DNA of 64,000 nt from Clostridium cibarium (GTDB taxonomy: Bacteria; Bacillota; Clostridia; Clostridiales; Clostridiaceae), in NCBI RefSeq assembly GCF_014836335.1, contig NZ_JACSRA010000017.1, positions 1-64,000 of the forward strand, written 5' to 3'. Positions within the stretch are counted from its first letter, which is position 1, and every line of letters starts with the position of its first letter. Shown here in pieces: positions 46,191-55,779 of the stretch. Made by a program: the position numbers and the translations under genes. Under the pieces are notes generated by a model that was given only the letters and a program-made list of their open reading frames with translations, searched no databases and was not told where the DNA came from.

Positions 46191-46988
46191 ATGAATATAT
46201 TTATTAGAGAAATGAAAGTTCTTATAAAATCTCTTATTTTATGGTGCATTGCCTCATTTTTCTTAATTGTCTCTGGTATGGCCAAATTTAGTGGTACATC
46301 AGTTTCAAATGAGTCTATGAATGAACTTATATCAAAGATGCCTAAGTCCTTGCTAAGCATTATGGGAATTGGCTCCTTTGATTTGTCTAAAGCAAGTGGA
46401 TACTACAGTGTATTATTTTTTTATCTAGTCTTAATGGTTGCTATTCATTCAGCTATGATAGGTGCAAATATTATTTCAAAAGAAGAAAGAGATAAAACTG
46501 CAGAATTTATATTTGTAAAACCTGTTTCAAGAAGTAAAATTATCACCGAAAAATTAATTGCAGCATTTATAATTATACTTATCCTTAATATATTTATTTC
46601 TGTTTCATCTATATTAATAGTTAATTATTTTAATAATGGCGAAAATTTAAATGAAGGAATTTTGAATTTGATGATTGGACTATTCATTTTACAATTATTA
46701 TTCTTATTTATTGGTACAGCAATATCTGCTATAAATAAAAAACCAAGAACATCAATATCAATCTCTACTGGGATACTCCTAATTATGTTCATATTATCTG
46801 TAGTCATCGATATAGATAGTAATCTTGATTTTCTAAAGTACCTAACCCCATTTAAATATTTCGAAGCTAAGAATTTAATGTATGGAGGGCAATTTGATAT
46901 AATATTTATAACCTTATCAATTTTTATAATTATAGTATGTGGAATCATCACTTACGCTTTTTATAATAAAAAAGATCTGAATATATAA
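46191..46988 (+). CDS. ABC-2 type permease subunit 2
   Basis: 265 residues with six membrane helices, paralogous to the upstream subunit (same layout: KEERDKTAEFIFVKPVSRSK coupling segment; ending FYNKKDLNI against YSKKDIHAV). The start follows AAGGAGG; a longer frame beginning at 46167 inside the previous gene is rejected. The substrate of such bacitracin- or antibiotic-type exporters cannot be told here. A bidirectional terminator ends the operon. Confidence 0.88.
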   Translation: MNIFIREMKVLIKSLILWCIASFFLIVSGMAKFSGTSVSNESMNELISKMPKSLLSIMGIGSFDLSKASGYYSVLFFYLVLMVAIHSAMIGANIISKEERDKTAEFIFVKPVSRSKIITEKLIAAFIIILILNIFISVSSILIVNYFNNGENLNEGILNLMIGLFILQLLFLFIGTAISAINKKPRTSISISTGILLIMFILSVVIDIDSNLDFLKYLTPFKYFEAKNLMYGGQFDIIFITLSIFIIIVCGIITYAFYNKKDLNI

Positions 46989-46989
46989 C

Positions 46990-47025
46990 AATAAAGCAGA
47001 TGTATTTAAAAACATCTGCTTTATT
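46990..47025. terminator. Bidirectional terminator
   Basis: 14-bp stem AATAAAGCAGATGT / ACATCTGCTTTATT between convergent operons. Confidence 0.85.
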
Positions 47026-47731
47026 CTTCTTCCCTATATAAATTTTTAAATAATATATTATTTTCTAGATGAATGTGCTGAAATATATCTTCTTCCATTT
47101 CTCTTAACTTTCTATAAGTTAATTCATAAGTTCTACAAGTATCTTTTGGGGTATTATAATGATCTGTCACTTTTCGTAATTCTTTAATGATATCCCCAGC
47201 ACCTGTATGCTCATCTTCTAGCTCTCTTAAATCATTTAATAGTTTTTCCTTATCAGAATTAATTTTATTCTCTTCATATTCTTTTATCATTGGGAATATA
47301 AATTTTTCTTCTTTTACTAAGTGACCTTCAAGTTCTGTTCTTAAATTATTAAACAACCTGTGAACTTCAAAAAGTTCAGTGTGTTTGTCACCATGCACTT
47401 TTAATATCTTTAATGTAAGTTCACTTATTATTGGTAATTCCTTATTGAGATAGAAATGATGTTTTCCCACCACATAGTCAACAAGTTTGCTTGGACTTTC
47501 CTTAGCCCAATCAGTGAATTTCTCATTACTATCCATAAATTCTCTATACCTTTCATTTAGGATAGTTATTATTTCACTTTCATCTATATTTTGTTCTTCT
47601 ATAGCTTCTATTAAAGGTCTATTTCCTCCACAGCAAAAATCTACTTTATACTCAAGAAATAAATTACTTGCTCCTGGAAAAACTGTAACAATATCTCCTA
47701 TTTTATCTGAGCTTTTAAAATTATCCATCAT
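47021..47731 (-). CDS. Iron-sulfur cluster repair di-iron protein (RIC/ScdA)
   Basis: 236 residues. N-terminal ScdA_N domain with VDFCCGGNRP (about residues 30-39), then a hemerythrin-like four-helix bundle with iron-ligand His and Glu in GKHHFYL, HGDKH, HLVKEEKFIFP and HIHLENN. Family role: repair of iron-sulfur clusters damaged by nitric oxide or peroxide. It is second in an operon after a hemerythrin gene (gap about 12 bases), consistent with a nitrosative/oxidative stress unit. The end overlaps the shared terminator. Confidence 0.92.
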   Translation of the reverse strand: MMDNFKSSDKIGDIVTVFPGASNLFLEYKVDFCCGGNRPLIEAIEEQNIDESEIITILNERYREFMDSNEKFTDWAKESPSKLVDYVVGKHHFYLNKELPIISELTLKILKVHGDKHTELFEVHRLFNNLRTELEGHLVKEEKFIFPMIKEYEENKINSDKEKLLNDLRELEDEHTGAGDIIKELRKVTDHYNTPKDTCRTYELTYRKLREMEEDIFQHIHLENNILFKNLYREEE

Positions 47732-47743
47732 TATAATCCCTCC

Positions 47744-48160
47744 CTATAAAGCTGCAATTCTAGGATATAGATGCTTATCTTCTTTAGAAATTCTACTCTC
47801 TAATAAGCCTACTATTTGTTTACTTTCTTTTATAAATCCATATACATCCCCTAAGATTTTATTTTTTGTATTAAACTTGCTTTTATAATCATTAAATTTA
47901 GCAAAAATATCTCCCATCTCTGAGCTATATTCTTTAGCAATTTCTCTTAATTCTTTATTATCACTTTCAATCAATGTTGGATATAAAAATTTATCTTCAG
48001 AACTCATATGAATATTCAATTTACCTGCAAGGATATTAATATCTTTTACTAAATCATCTATATTTCCTGCTACGTCCTTTGAATTGATTTTCTCATTTAT
48101 TTCTGAAAATAATTTCTTTATCTCTAAATGTTGTCTTTCTAAATTCTTTATATTTGCCAT
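47744..48160 (-). CDS. Hemerythrin-domain protein
   Basis: 138 residues forming one hemerythrin-like bundle: EROHLEIKKLF-like first helix (LERQHLEIKKLFSEI), HMSSEDKFLYPTL near 65, and HLYPRIAAL at the end. It probably binds a di-iron centre and reacts with O2 or NO. The ATG at 48160 is chosen because GGGAG lies in front at correct spacing; a frame start at 48175 would include that site. Operon partner of RIC. Confidence 0.85.
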   Translation of the reverse strand: MANIKNLERQHLEIKKLFSEINEKINSKDVAGNIDDLVKDINILAGKLNIHMSSEDKFLYPTLIESDNKELREIAKEYSSEMGDIFAKFNDYKSKFNTKNKILGDVYGFIKESKQIVGLLESRISKEDKHLYPRIAAL

Positions 48161-48196
48161 ATACTTCTCTCCCAACTGTTTTTTCTTTATAACTTA

Positions 48197-48238
48197 ATTA
48201 TATCTATAGCAATCTTTTAATCTGTGATTTGAAACACA
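48197..48238 (-). promoter_or_regulatory. Hemerythrin-RIC promoter with Crp/Fnr-like palindrome
   Basis: On the minus strand TATAAT spans 48202-48197, predicting +1 near 48190. TGTGATTTGAAACACA (48223-48238) is an imperfect palindrome with TGTG/CACA ends, centred at about -41. This is where a Crp/Fnr-type activator would sit. Confidence 0.5.
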
Positions 48239-48374
48239 TAATATATATTTCTTCTTTATATGAGCATTGTTCTTTAGATTACGACTTAAGAACAGCAGTT
48301 TACGAGAAATAACTGTTCTAATTCTATCTACATATGTAAAATAATGATTAAATACTATATAAGGGGGAATTTAA

Positions 48375-49289
48375 ATGAAAAAAGCAAAAATTTTATGTGC
48401 AGCTTTAGGAATTATGATATTTTCAAGCTTCAGTGTTTCCGCAAAAACTATGAATTCAGGAACTAATTCTACAGCATATCAAAATGTTCAAGGTTCCAAC
48501 CAATCTCAATTTAGTAAATTTGAATTTGAATGTAGGAACTCTAGATCAGTACCAATAAGAGGTACTGTTGAATTGCCACAAGGAATAGGTAACAAAAAAG
48601 TTCCTGTAGTTATTATGTCTCATGGAATCTTCGGAAACCGTGATTCTGGCGGTGATTTTGTAAAACTTGCTTCAAGTTTAAATAGCAGAGGATTTGCTAC
48701 AGTAAGATTTGATTTCGATGGAAATGGAAGAAGCGGTGGAAGTTTAATCGATAATTCTATTAAAACAGAAATGGATGATTTAAGTGCTGTAATAAACTAT
48801 GTTAAAACTTTAAGTTTTGTTGATTCAAGTAAAATTAATCTATTTGGATTTAGTATGGGCGGAGCTGTAACAAGTGTTGTAGCTGGTGATCGTTCTAGGG
48901 AAATTAAATCAGTCTGTCTTTGGGCTCCAGCTGCAGTACTTGTAGATAATTGCGAAAAAGGAATATTATTTGACGCAAAAGTAGATATACACAACATTCC
49001 AGATAGAATACCTGTATTGGGTGGAAGAGTTATGTATGGTAAAGCATTCTTTAAAGATGCAATAGGATTTGATCTTTATGGAAGAGCAGCTAAATGTAAT
49101 AAAGATATTCTTATTCTTCACGGAGATAATGATTACGTTGTTCCTTTAAGCTATGCACAAAAATACACAAAAGTTTGCCCACATGCCACTTTAAATATTA
49201 TAAGAGGCGGCGGACATGGTAATAGTGGAAAATTGCTAGATGATACAATTAATATGACAACAAATTATTTTGTTCAAGAAAATAGATAA
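48375..49289 (+). CDS. Secreted alpha/beta hydrolase
   Basis: 304 residues. Signal peptide (KKAKILCAALGIMIFSSFSV, cleavage near SVSA-K). Alpha/beta hydrolase fold: VVIMSHGIFGNRDSGGD, catalytic Ser in FGFSMGGAVTS near 155, Asp in ILHGDNDYVVP and His in GGGHGNSGK. The S33/feruloyl-esterase-like group includes esterases acting on plant or lipid esters; substrate unknown. GGGGG upstream of ATG. It is the last resident gene before the transposon. Confidence 0.88.
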   Translation: MKKAKILCAALGIMIFSSFSVSAKTMNSGTNSTAYQNVQGSNQSQFSKFEFECRNSRSVPIRGTVELPQGIGNKKVPVVIMSHGIFGNRDSGGDFVKLASSLNSRGFATVRFDFDGNGRSGGSLIDNSIKTEMDDLSAVINYVKTLSFVDSSKINLFGFSMGGAVTSVVAGDRSREIKSVCLWAPAAVLVDNCEKGILFDAKVDIHNIPDRIPVLGGRVMYGKAFFKDAIGFDLYGRAAKCNKDILILHGDNDYVVPLSYAQKYTKVCPHATLNIIRGGGHGNSGKLLDDTINMTTNYFVQENR

Positions 49290-49299
49290 TATTTATTTA

Positions 49300-49333
49300 A
49301 CAAAGCTATCTTAATAGAAAAGGATAGCTTTGT
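49300..49333 (+). terminator. Terminator after the secreted hydrolase
   Basis: ACAAAGCTATC / GATAGCTTTGT hairpin with a short T-containing tail. Confidence 0.7.
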
Positions 49334-49527
49334 CTAATTTACCAACCTTCAAAAAATCTTTTAGCTCAAACGAATAGAGATGAAGTTTTAAAAATTATAT
49401 ATTTCTTCTATAGAAATCCTCAATTAGATCTATGAGGATCAAAAAGTAGAAGACTTGTATTTTAAGCCCACAAATTCAAAATAATAATGTGTTTAATAAA
49501 TAAAAATCACTGTTTTGTAAAAAATAA

Positions 49528-49568
49528 AAGGCTAGACATTTTAAAATTTACTTAAAATGTCTAGCCTT
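49528..49568. terminator. Strong hairpin outside the transposon left end
   Basis: 17-bp perfect stem AAGGCTAGACATTTTAA / TTAAAATGTCTAGCCTT. No gene ends next to it on the plus strand except the hydrolase, already terminated 195 bases earlier. On the minus strand it would stop transcripts leaving the transposon past the YobI-type gene. The remaining 49334-49640 shows no gene. Confidence 0.6.
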
Positions 49569-49640
49569 ATCTGACTAATTATTTACTTACTAGATAATAC
49601 TATAACATCATAATTATAGTATTTACTCTCTTTACAATTT

Positions 49641-49720
49641 TGATTCAACTTTGTTTCAAAAAATCAAACTTTGTTTCAAATGATCAATCTTTCTTTCAAA
49701 CGATCAAACTTTGTTTCAAA
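49641..49720. repeat. Four tandem 20-bp direct repeats
   Basis: Units at 49641-49660, 49661-49680, 49681-49700 and 49701-49720, consensus NNATCAAACTTTGTTTCAAA, exact 20-bp period. The third unit has three changes. They end 11 bases before the proposed transposon terminus. There are no unique spacers, so this is not CRISPR. Confidence 0.9.
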
Positions 49721-49731
49721 TTTACAATAAT

Positions 49732-49881
49732 TGTGATATACAATAAAGTACGTCCAAAATATTTTTAACAAACGTTGAATTTAGTATATTTGATTTTTAA
49801 AATATTGCAATAAAGTTTGGTCAAAATTGCGTACAACTTAACTAAATACTATATTTTCATACAATAAAGTATGTCCAAATC
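49732..49881 (+). mobile_element. Left end of Tn7-like transposon with TnsB-type binding sites
   Basis: The sequence TGTGATATACAATAAAGT at 49732 mirrors the Tn7 end layout TGTGGGCGG-ACAATAAAGT. Two further sites with the same core follow at 49806 (TGCAATAAAGTTTGGTCAAA) and 49860 (TACAATAAAGTATGTCCAAA), all in the same orientation and spaced 67 and 54 bases apart. Widely spaced sites are typical of a left end. The five bases before it (ATAAT) would be one copy of the target duplication. Confidence 0.75.
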
Positions 49882-49941
49882 ACTTTTAATAAGTTTACTT
49901 TAGTTATACTATATTTATACAAATAAATCGATATAGATATT

Positions 49942-52900
49942 TTAATCCTTCATTTTAGTATTGAATTGCACTACCTTTTTGTTATCATCTCCATTTAATG
50001 TATAACTAGAAATATAATTACTTTCTTTTAATGCTATTGCTAAATTTAATATTTTTTCATCATAATCAATTTTCACTCTTTTTTTAGATAAATTGATTTC
50101 ATTAAATGGGTATCCCAAATTATCAAGTGATTCTTTTATAATTCCCTTTTCCATAATTCCTGAATTCTTAATTATAAGAGATATTTTATCTTCTGGGTTA
50201 ATTTGGTCAAATACTTTTTTGTAAATATTATCTTCTAATATTATGTTCTTATTATTACTTAAAATCACTTCTGCTATTACTTTTGATAGCTCTCTATTAA
50301 TCAAATCTACTTTTATGTGATTAATAATTTCTTGTATATTTTCTGTTGTGATTTTTTGTAATTTTAAGATTTTACATAAATCTTCTTCATCAACTTCATA
50401 TGAAGATATATCTTCTAAATAATCTTTTAAGTTTCTCTCAATAAATTTTATATGCAAGTTATTTTCACAGCTTCTCCTTACATCATCATAAGCACCTACA
50501 TTAAACATAAGAATACCATAATCAATTAATGTATCAACACGTTCTGTATCAAGTCCACCAATATCTAATTTACTAAATTTTATTGGAATAGATTTTACTA
50601 ATACCTTAAATGAACTATTTGAAATTTTCATACTTACTAAATTTATAGTAAACTCAATAAGTAATTCTTGGCCTTCAATTTGATACTTATTTGAAGATAA
50701 AACCCTATATACTTCTTCTTTATTTAAAAAGATAGTTAAAACTTCATCAAATTCTTCTACGTACTTATAGTATTCAACTAAATTAGCCCAATTAATTTCT
50801 ACTCTAATATTATTAAATAACTCAGCCCATACTTCACTATGAACTTTCAAAACATCTGATATAACAAAATTGCCTTTTGCTATTATTCTTTCTTTAATAT
50901 TAGTAGGTAGCATATTATTATCCCAATTTAATAACTTTATTATATTATTAATATCTTCTTCCATATTCCCTTCAAGTTTTAGATACACATTCATGATATA
51001 ATCTTTAATATTTTGATCTACATACTGGCATAATGACTTATATCCTGATTTACATATTGTAGTATAATTTGCTTTTCTAATATCATCTATTTTTCCTGAA
51101 CATTTGTTAATCAAAATATCTTCTATTATTTCAGTGGTTATTCTATAATAGTTACCATCCCAAACAAAATCTAATAGTTTTTCACTTACACCCTCCATTC
51201 CTATAAAATTAAGTTTTAAATTAAACATTAAAAATATTTCTTTTATTTTGTCTATTTCTACGATGTACACCATACAAAGAAATTCTTTACTATTCTCAAT
51301 ATACTCTACTAATACATTATCAATATTAATTTCTTCTATGATGTTTATATCTAAGTATCTAATTAAATCCATTAAATACGTATCTTTTTTATTTTTAGAA
51401 TAATCTGTTTTTTCTACTATATAACTCCACATATTATTACACTTGCTACAAATCAAATTCCAAAAATCTTCTCTATATTTAGTACAGTCCTTAAATTGAT
51501 CTATGAATGTTATTGATTCTAATGAATAATCCGATAACTTCTTTATCACAAGAGCTAAATGAGCATTATATTCCTTTTTATTACCTAGAATATAATCCAA
51601 AAGATTAAAGTTCAATATTTCCTTCTGTTCAAATTCATAAATATTTAATTTTGAAATAATTTGTTCTATTTTCAATAGTTCATAATTAAAGTCTTTTGCT
51701 TCATAATTTCTAACCGAAAGAATAAAATTCATGTCCTGTACTGTAATATTATTTTCATAAAAATAGGTTAAGTAATTTATATACGTTTCATCTATATAAC
51801 CATGTCTAAGAAGATAGACAATAGGTTTTTCATTAAACACTTCTCTACATAACAAAGATTCTGCACCAAACTTTTTAATTAATTTTTCTAGTTTCCATGA
51901 TTTTAAGGATCTTTCCTTCTCTTTTAACTCTTCAATCTGCTCTTTTAAATTTTCTTGTGTTTCTCTACTTTTTAATCTTATGTCCTCAAATCTTTGAACA
52001 AATGTCCTATTTGAATCCAAATTTGCATTTGCATTTTTCATATTGCTGCTTAAATATGAAGTACCGTATCTAGATTGGTAATAAATGTCCAGCCCTCCAT
52101 CTTCTAAAACAGATAAATTAAAATCATCTTTCAAGAAAGTATCAATTTCGTATTGTACCCCTTTTGCATCAATTCTAAAAACATCATAATTATGTCCACA
52201 TAAGCAATACAATAATAATATCTTTAGCTCTTTAGTACTAGATATACATTCATTGTTAGCTTTTTCTATTTTGTCTACTATATCTTGTCCTTCCTTCTTT
52301 ACTTGCGCTATCTTTTCTTGAATAAAATCTTTTTTATTTTTAAATACATTATAAATAAGTCCTGCATTATGTTGGAGCTTTTCAAAATCACTTGGATATA
52401 AATTCTTATATATTATTAAAGACAATACCTTCTCTACTTTTAGTGTTATATCTGTAAGAAGATTTTTATATAATATAAACTCATTAAAAATATTATTTAA
52501 AATACGCATATCATCAATATATACAGATACTCCATTAATAAATTCACTACTAATAACGTTATCTAATTTACTATCCACTATTTTTTTTAATAGCTTATCA
52601 CCTGAGTTAACTGAACTTATAACCGGTATAACTGGTATAATAAATTCAAAAAATTTTGTGCGTTCCTTGTTTTTAAACATATCATCTTTTATAGCATATA
52701 CGAACACAATTTTTCTCTTAATTTTCTCATAATTATTAATTAAAGAATTTAATTCCCTCAACTTTATAAATATCTTAGTATTATCAAATCTATCTAAGTC
52801 CTCAATTATAACTACATTATACTTAGTTACCTCAAAAAAATATAATATCTCATCAAGATATTTATTAAATATTGATTCATTGTTTTCTTTATCTAATTCT

Positions 52901-53634
52901 ATTTTAGTGTTTTCAAAGGAGAGTTTACTTAGCTTTAATTTGCCATTACAATACTTTATTAATTTAACCACATTGTAAATTGCTACAACTGCAAAAGAAA
53001 TGTACAATAATGCTACTAACAAATCAGAATTAAAATAACTATACAATTCAATTGACCTATCTTCTAATTCATCTAGAATACTAGGAAATACAATAATATT
53101 ACCTAACGCTAATGTTATAAAAAAGATTACTATTGTAATGAGTATATTTACCGTTTTTATATTTTTAATTTTCCTAAACCTTGTGAACGGAATACGGCTT
53201 GCATCTATTTTATAAAATAATTGTTGTAAAATACCTTTCTCTATTTCATTATCAGTAAATTGAACAACTTTTGAATCATCTTCATCCGTTTCTATTTGTT
53301 CATAAAATGAAGCTAATGATATATTTAAGTAGTGGTTATTAAGCCTCTTTTTCTGATATGTTCTTAATAAACTACTTTTACCAGAACCATATGAACCAGT
53401 CATTGCTATATTGTATATGTTTTCATTATCAATAGACCAATCCAACGCTTGTGTATAATGTCCTTTTTTATCAACGTCATCTTTTGGTGCGAGATCTTCA
53501 TATTGTAAATTATTAAAATCATGCTCCTCAACATAAGCTTTAAGATAACTCAACTTTAGTTCTATGTACGTCTTTACTCTATTTTTTTTATTTTCAAAGA
53601 TTTTTATAATATATTGCTTAAATATACTTAACAC
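49942..53634 (-). CDS. YobI/KAP-type membrane P-loop NTPase
   Basis: 1230 residues. Walker A GSYGSGKSS (80-88) and Walker B NVVIIEDLDRFD (273-284) are separated by two membrane helices (about 163-183 and 204-224), the insertion that marks KAP-family NTPases. The C-terminal 900 residues are helical with no motif I know and look like a sensor or scaffold region. It starts with GTG behind GGGGGAG. It is the only gene between the tns operon and the left end, the usual cargo position. KAP and YobI proteins are often suspected in phage defence; function is not shown here. Confidence 0.8.
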   Translation of the reverse strand: MLSIFKQYIIKIFENKKNRVKTYIELKLSYLKAYVEEHDFNNLQYEDLAPKDDVDKKGHYTQALDWSIDNENIYNIAMTGSYGSGKSSLLRTYQKKRLNNHYLNISLASFYEQIETDEDDSKVVQFTDNEIEKGILQQLFYKIDASRIPFTRFRKIKNIKTVNILITIVIFFITLALGNIIVFPSILDELEDRSIELYSYFNSDLLVALLYISFAVVAIYNVVKLIKYCNGKLKLSKLSFENTKIELDKENNESIFNKYLDEILYFFEVTKYNVVIIEDLDRFDNTKIFIKLRELNSLINNYEKIKRKIVFVYAIKDDMFKNKERTKFFEFIIPVIPVISSVNSGDKLLKKIVDSKLDNVISSEFINGVSVYIDDMRILNNIFNEFILYKNLLTDITLKVEKVLSLIIYKNLYPSDFEKLQHNAGLIYNVFKNKKDFIQEKIAQVKKEGQDIVDKIEKANNECISSTKELKILLLYCLCGHNYDVFRIDAKGVQYEIDTFLKDDFNLSVLEDGGLDIYYQSRYGTSYLSSNMKNANANLDSNRTFVQRFEDIRLKSRETQENLKEQIEELKEKERSLKSWKLEKLIKKFGAESLLCREVFNEKPIVYLLRHGYIDETYINYLTYFYENNITVQDMNFILSVRNYEAKDFNYELLKIEQIISKLNIYEFEQKEILNFNLLDYILGNKKEYNAHLALVIKKLSDYSLESITFIDQFKDCTKYREDFWNLICSKCNNMWSYIVEKTDYSKNKKDTYLMDLIRYLDINIIEEINIDNVLVEYIENSKEFLCMVYIVEIDKIKEIFLMFNLKLNFIGMEGVSEKLLDFVWDGNYYRITTEIIEDILINKCSGKIDDIRKANYTTICKSGYKSLCQYVDQNIKDYIMNVYLKLEGNMEEDINNIIKLLNWDNNMLPTNIKERIIAKGNFVISDVLKVHSEVWAELFNNIRVEINWANLVEYYKYVEEFDEVLTIFLNKEEVYRVLSSNKYQIEGQELLIEFTINLVSMKISNSSFKVLVKSIPIKFSKLDIGGLDTERVDTLIDYGILMFNVGAYDDVRRSCENNLHIKFIERNLKDYLEDISSYEVDEEDLCKILKLQKITTENIQEIINHIKVDLINRELSKVIAEVILSNNKNIILEDNIYKKVFDQINPEDKISLIIKNSGIMEKGIIKESLDNLGYPFNEINLSKKRVKIDYDEKILNLAIALKESNYISSYTLNGDDNKKVVQFNTKMKD

Positions 53635-53787
53635 TTATACTCCCCCTATACCTAAGATTAAATGTATAAATTTCATTATAAACCATATTATAACACACTG
53701 TATAATCTATAATATAATGAAGTTAAATCAAAATTTAAGACTTAAAATCTTATAAATAGCTTGGCAAAGTTAATTACTATACAATTG

Positions 53788-53826
53788 AAAAAGAAGAGAA
53801 TTAAGTTTATACTAATCTCTTCTTCC
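53788..53826 (-). terminator. Terminator of the tns operon
   Basis: AAGAAGAGA / TCTCTTCTT hairpin followed on the minus strand by five T; 170 bases beyond the last tnsD-like stop. The rest of 53635-53996 shows no gene and should contain the YobI promoter. Confidence 0.6.
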
Positions 53827-53996
53827 ATATTTACATAACGTTGAAATTGCAAGATTTCCTACTTATTATATTCTTATAGCCTTTATGGAATAATTCTTTA
53901 ATAAATCATCTAATGTTATAGAAGAGTTGCCTAATAAATTTTCTTCTTAATATATAACTAATAATAAATACAATCTAATTTAATTGTATTTATAAA

Positions 53997-55718
53997 TTAG
54001 ATAAGTCCATGGTCCTTTAACACTAATTCTGTTTTAGGTAACTTGTAGACATATTTCATAATTGGTAATTTTAATTCTCTTGAAATAAGACTCACTGTAA
54101 TTTTAATATTCATATCTTTTTTTCTAATTTCATCAATAATGCTTAAAACCTTTTCACTTATATCATTATCTCTATCACTCCAATCTACATATTGATTTAC
54201 TTTTCTACAGTCTATATGTCTATTAACTTGCTTTGGCATTACTGAATCCAACCATTCTTTTCTGTACCTATGCATCCATGCACATTGTTTTGAAAGTTTT
54301 TTTTCAACGTTTGCCCTAATTGCATTTGGATTTTCTTTTATATATCTAACTATGTCAGCTTTATAAAATGGTTCTAATTTTTCATCATATCTACGTGCCT
54401 TTTCCTTTTTGACTGTGTAAGTTTTCATTCTCGAATTCAATAAGTGAAAAACACCTAAATCTTTAGCATATCTTCCTATTGTCTTGCTATCACATTCCAT
54501 TATTCTCATTAAATCTGAAATATTATATATTCTTTTCTCAATATTATCTTTTAAGCCTTTAATCCACACTTGTCCAAATGATTTTACAGTTCTTTTATTA
54601 TACCTATCACTTATATCCTTATCTGGTCCTAATCTAGTATATGAATATCCACACTCACATTTAAAAATTCCTAATGGTTTTATTGTAGTGCTTCTTTTTG
54701 AAAGTTCCATTTCTGTTATAACATCTTCTTTATAGTGTGAAGCTACTGGATTTAGACATGGCCAAGGACCCGTGCCAAATGGTCTATACTCCAACTCATT
54801 GAACATTATTAAATTACTTACACTTCCAAAGAGATAACGAATAAATAGTAAATGCCTAATCGGATGTACCATAATTTTTCTATTCATCAACATCCTAGTC
54901 CAATTGGTTTTATCATCTTCTTTTATACTTGATTCTAATACGCTTAGAAAATTACTAGGATAAAACTCGAAAAACTCACTATCAACCTTACTCCAATTTA
55001 TAATGCCACCAATACTAGCAAATCCTTTTTTCGCTAACATTACTTTATATTTTTTTATTAATTCTTGAAATCTTATATCTTTATTCTTGATTGTAAGAAT
55101 CGAATTTATGTCACTACATAAATTTTTAAAATAAATAATATTCGACTCATTTACTATATTGTTACTTGGTTCAACGCTGCACGTATTAAAGTCAACAATC
55201 TTACATCTACCTAAATACTTTGGTAATACAATTTTTCTTAACACCTCAGAATGTTTATAACAAATCTGATTCCCTGGAATTTGATGTTCCCTATGTATAT
55301 AACTTTCTCCATATTTCTTATTGTCTTCATCGATACATTTTAAACAAACTCTTATTCCAAACCCCTTACATATACCTCCAGCCATTTCTCCGATTCTTAT
55401 TTGAATTTCTCTTGAATTACTACCTTTCATATCATTAATTAATTGTGTAATTCTTTCCTCTACTACGAATGGTAAATATAACGGAAAAATTGTATGATTC
55501 ATTATAATATGTTCTGGAGTATAAATACTTTGATTATTAAATTGATTGCAAAAATATTGCAAAAAACAAGGTAGATTATTGTTATTATTTTTAGTTCTTG
55601 TTCCAAAAAGGTCATCATTAGTTTTTCTTTCACTTAGATTCCCACTATATATATTATATCTAGCAATAATATTAAAAAAAACTTCATCTTCATAAGGATC
55701 TGTAAAAAAATACAACAT
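53997..55718 (-). CDS. TnsD/TniQ-family target selector, copy 2
   Basis: 573 residues. TniQ domain at the N-terminus (YFFTDPYEDEVFFNIIARY), a zinc finger with Cys125, Cys128, Cys153 and His156 (VCLKC, HREHQIPGNQICYKH), a second CxC motif near 355 (GIFKCECGYSYTR), and a C-terminal TnsD-like region with helix-turn-helix stretches (ISDLMRIMECDSKTIGRYA). TnsD proteins bind a specific chromosomal site and recruit TnsC. Last gene of the tns operon. Clearly paralogous to the next gene but strongly diverged, so it should recognise a different site. Confidence 0.88.
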   Translation of the reverse strand: MLYFFTDPYEDEVFFNIIARYNIYSGNLSERKTNDDLFGTRTKNNNNNLPCFLQYFCNQFNNQSIYTPEHIIMNHTIFPLYLPFVVEERITQLINDMKGSNSREIQIRIGEMAGGICKGFGIRVCLKCIDEDNKKYGESYIHREHQIPGNQICYKHSEVLRKIVLPKYLGRCKIVDFNTCSVEPSNNIVNESNIIYFKNLCSDINSILTIKNKDIRFQELIKKYKVMLAKKGFASIGGIINWSKVDSEFFEFYPSNFLSVLESSIKEDDKTNWTRMLMNRKIMVHPIRHLLFIRYLFGSVSNLIMFNELEYRPFGTGPWPCLNPVASHYKEDVITEMELSKRSTTIKPLGIFKCECGYSYTRLGPDKDISDRYNKRTVKSFGQVWIKGLKDNIEKRIYNISDLMRIMECDSKTIGRYAKDLGVFHLLNSRMKTYTVKKEKARRYDEKLEPFYKADIVRYIKENPNAIRANVEKKLSKQCAWMHRYRKEWLDSVMPKQVNRHIDCRKVNQYVDWSDRDNDISEKVLSIIDEIRKKDMNIKITVSLISRELKLPIMKYVYKLPKTELVLKDHGLI

Positions 55719-55779
55719 ATTAACAACAACTCCAATTTAATAAAGTTATTATTAATATGTGTAATAATTAAGAATTTAT

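Noticed and set aside
47487-47888. 133-residue plus-strand frame
   Set aside because: Antisense to RIC and hemerythrin, no ribosome site, low-complexity Leu/Ser/Ile composition.
49641-49720. Possible CRISPR array
   Set aside because: The repeats are head-to-tail with no unique spacers, and no cas genes are present.
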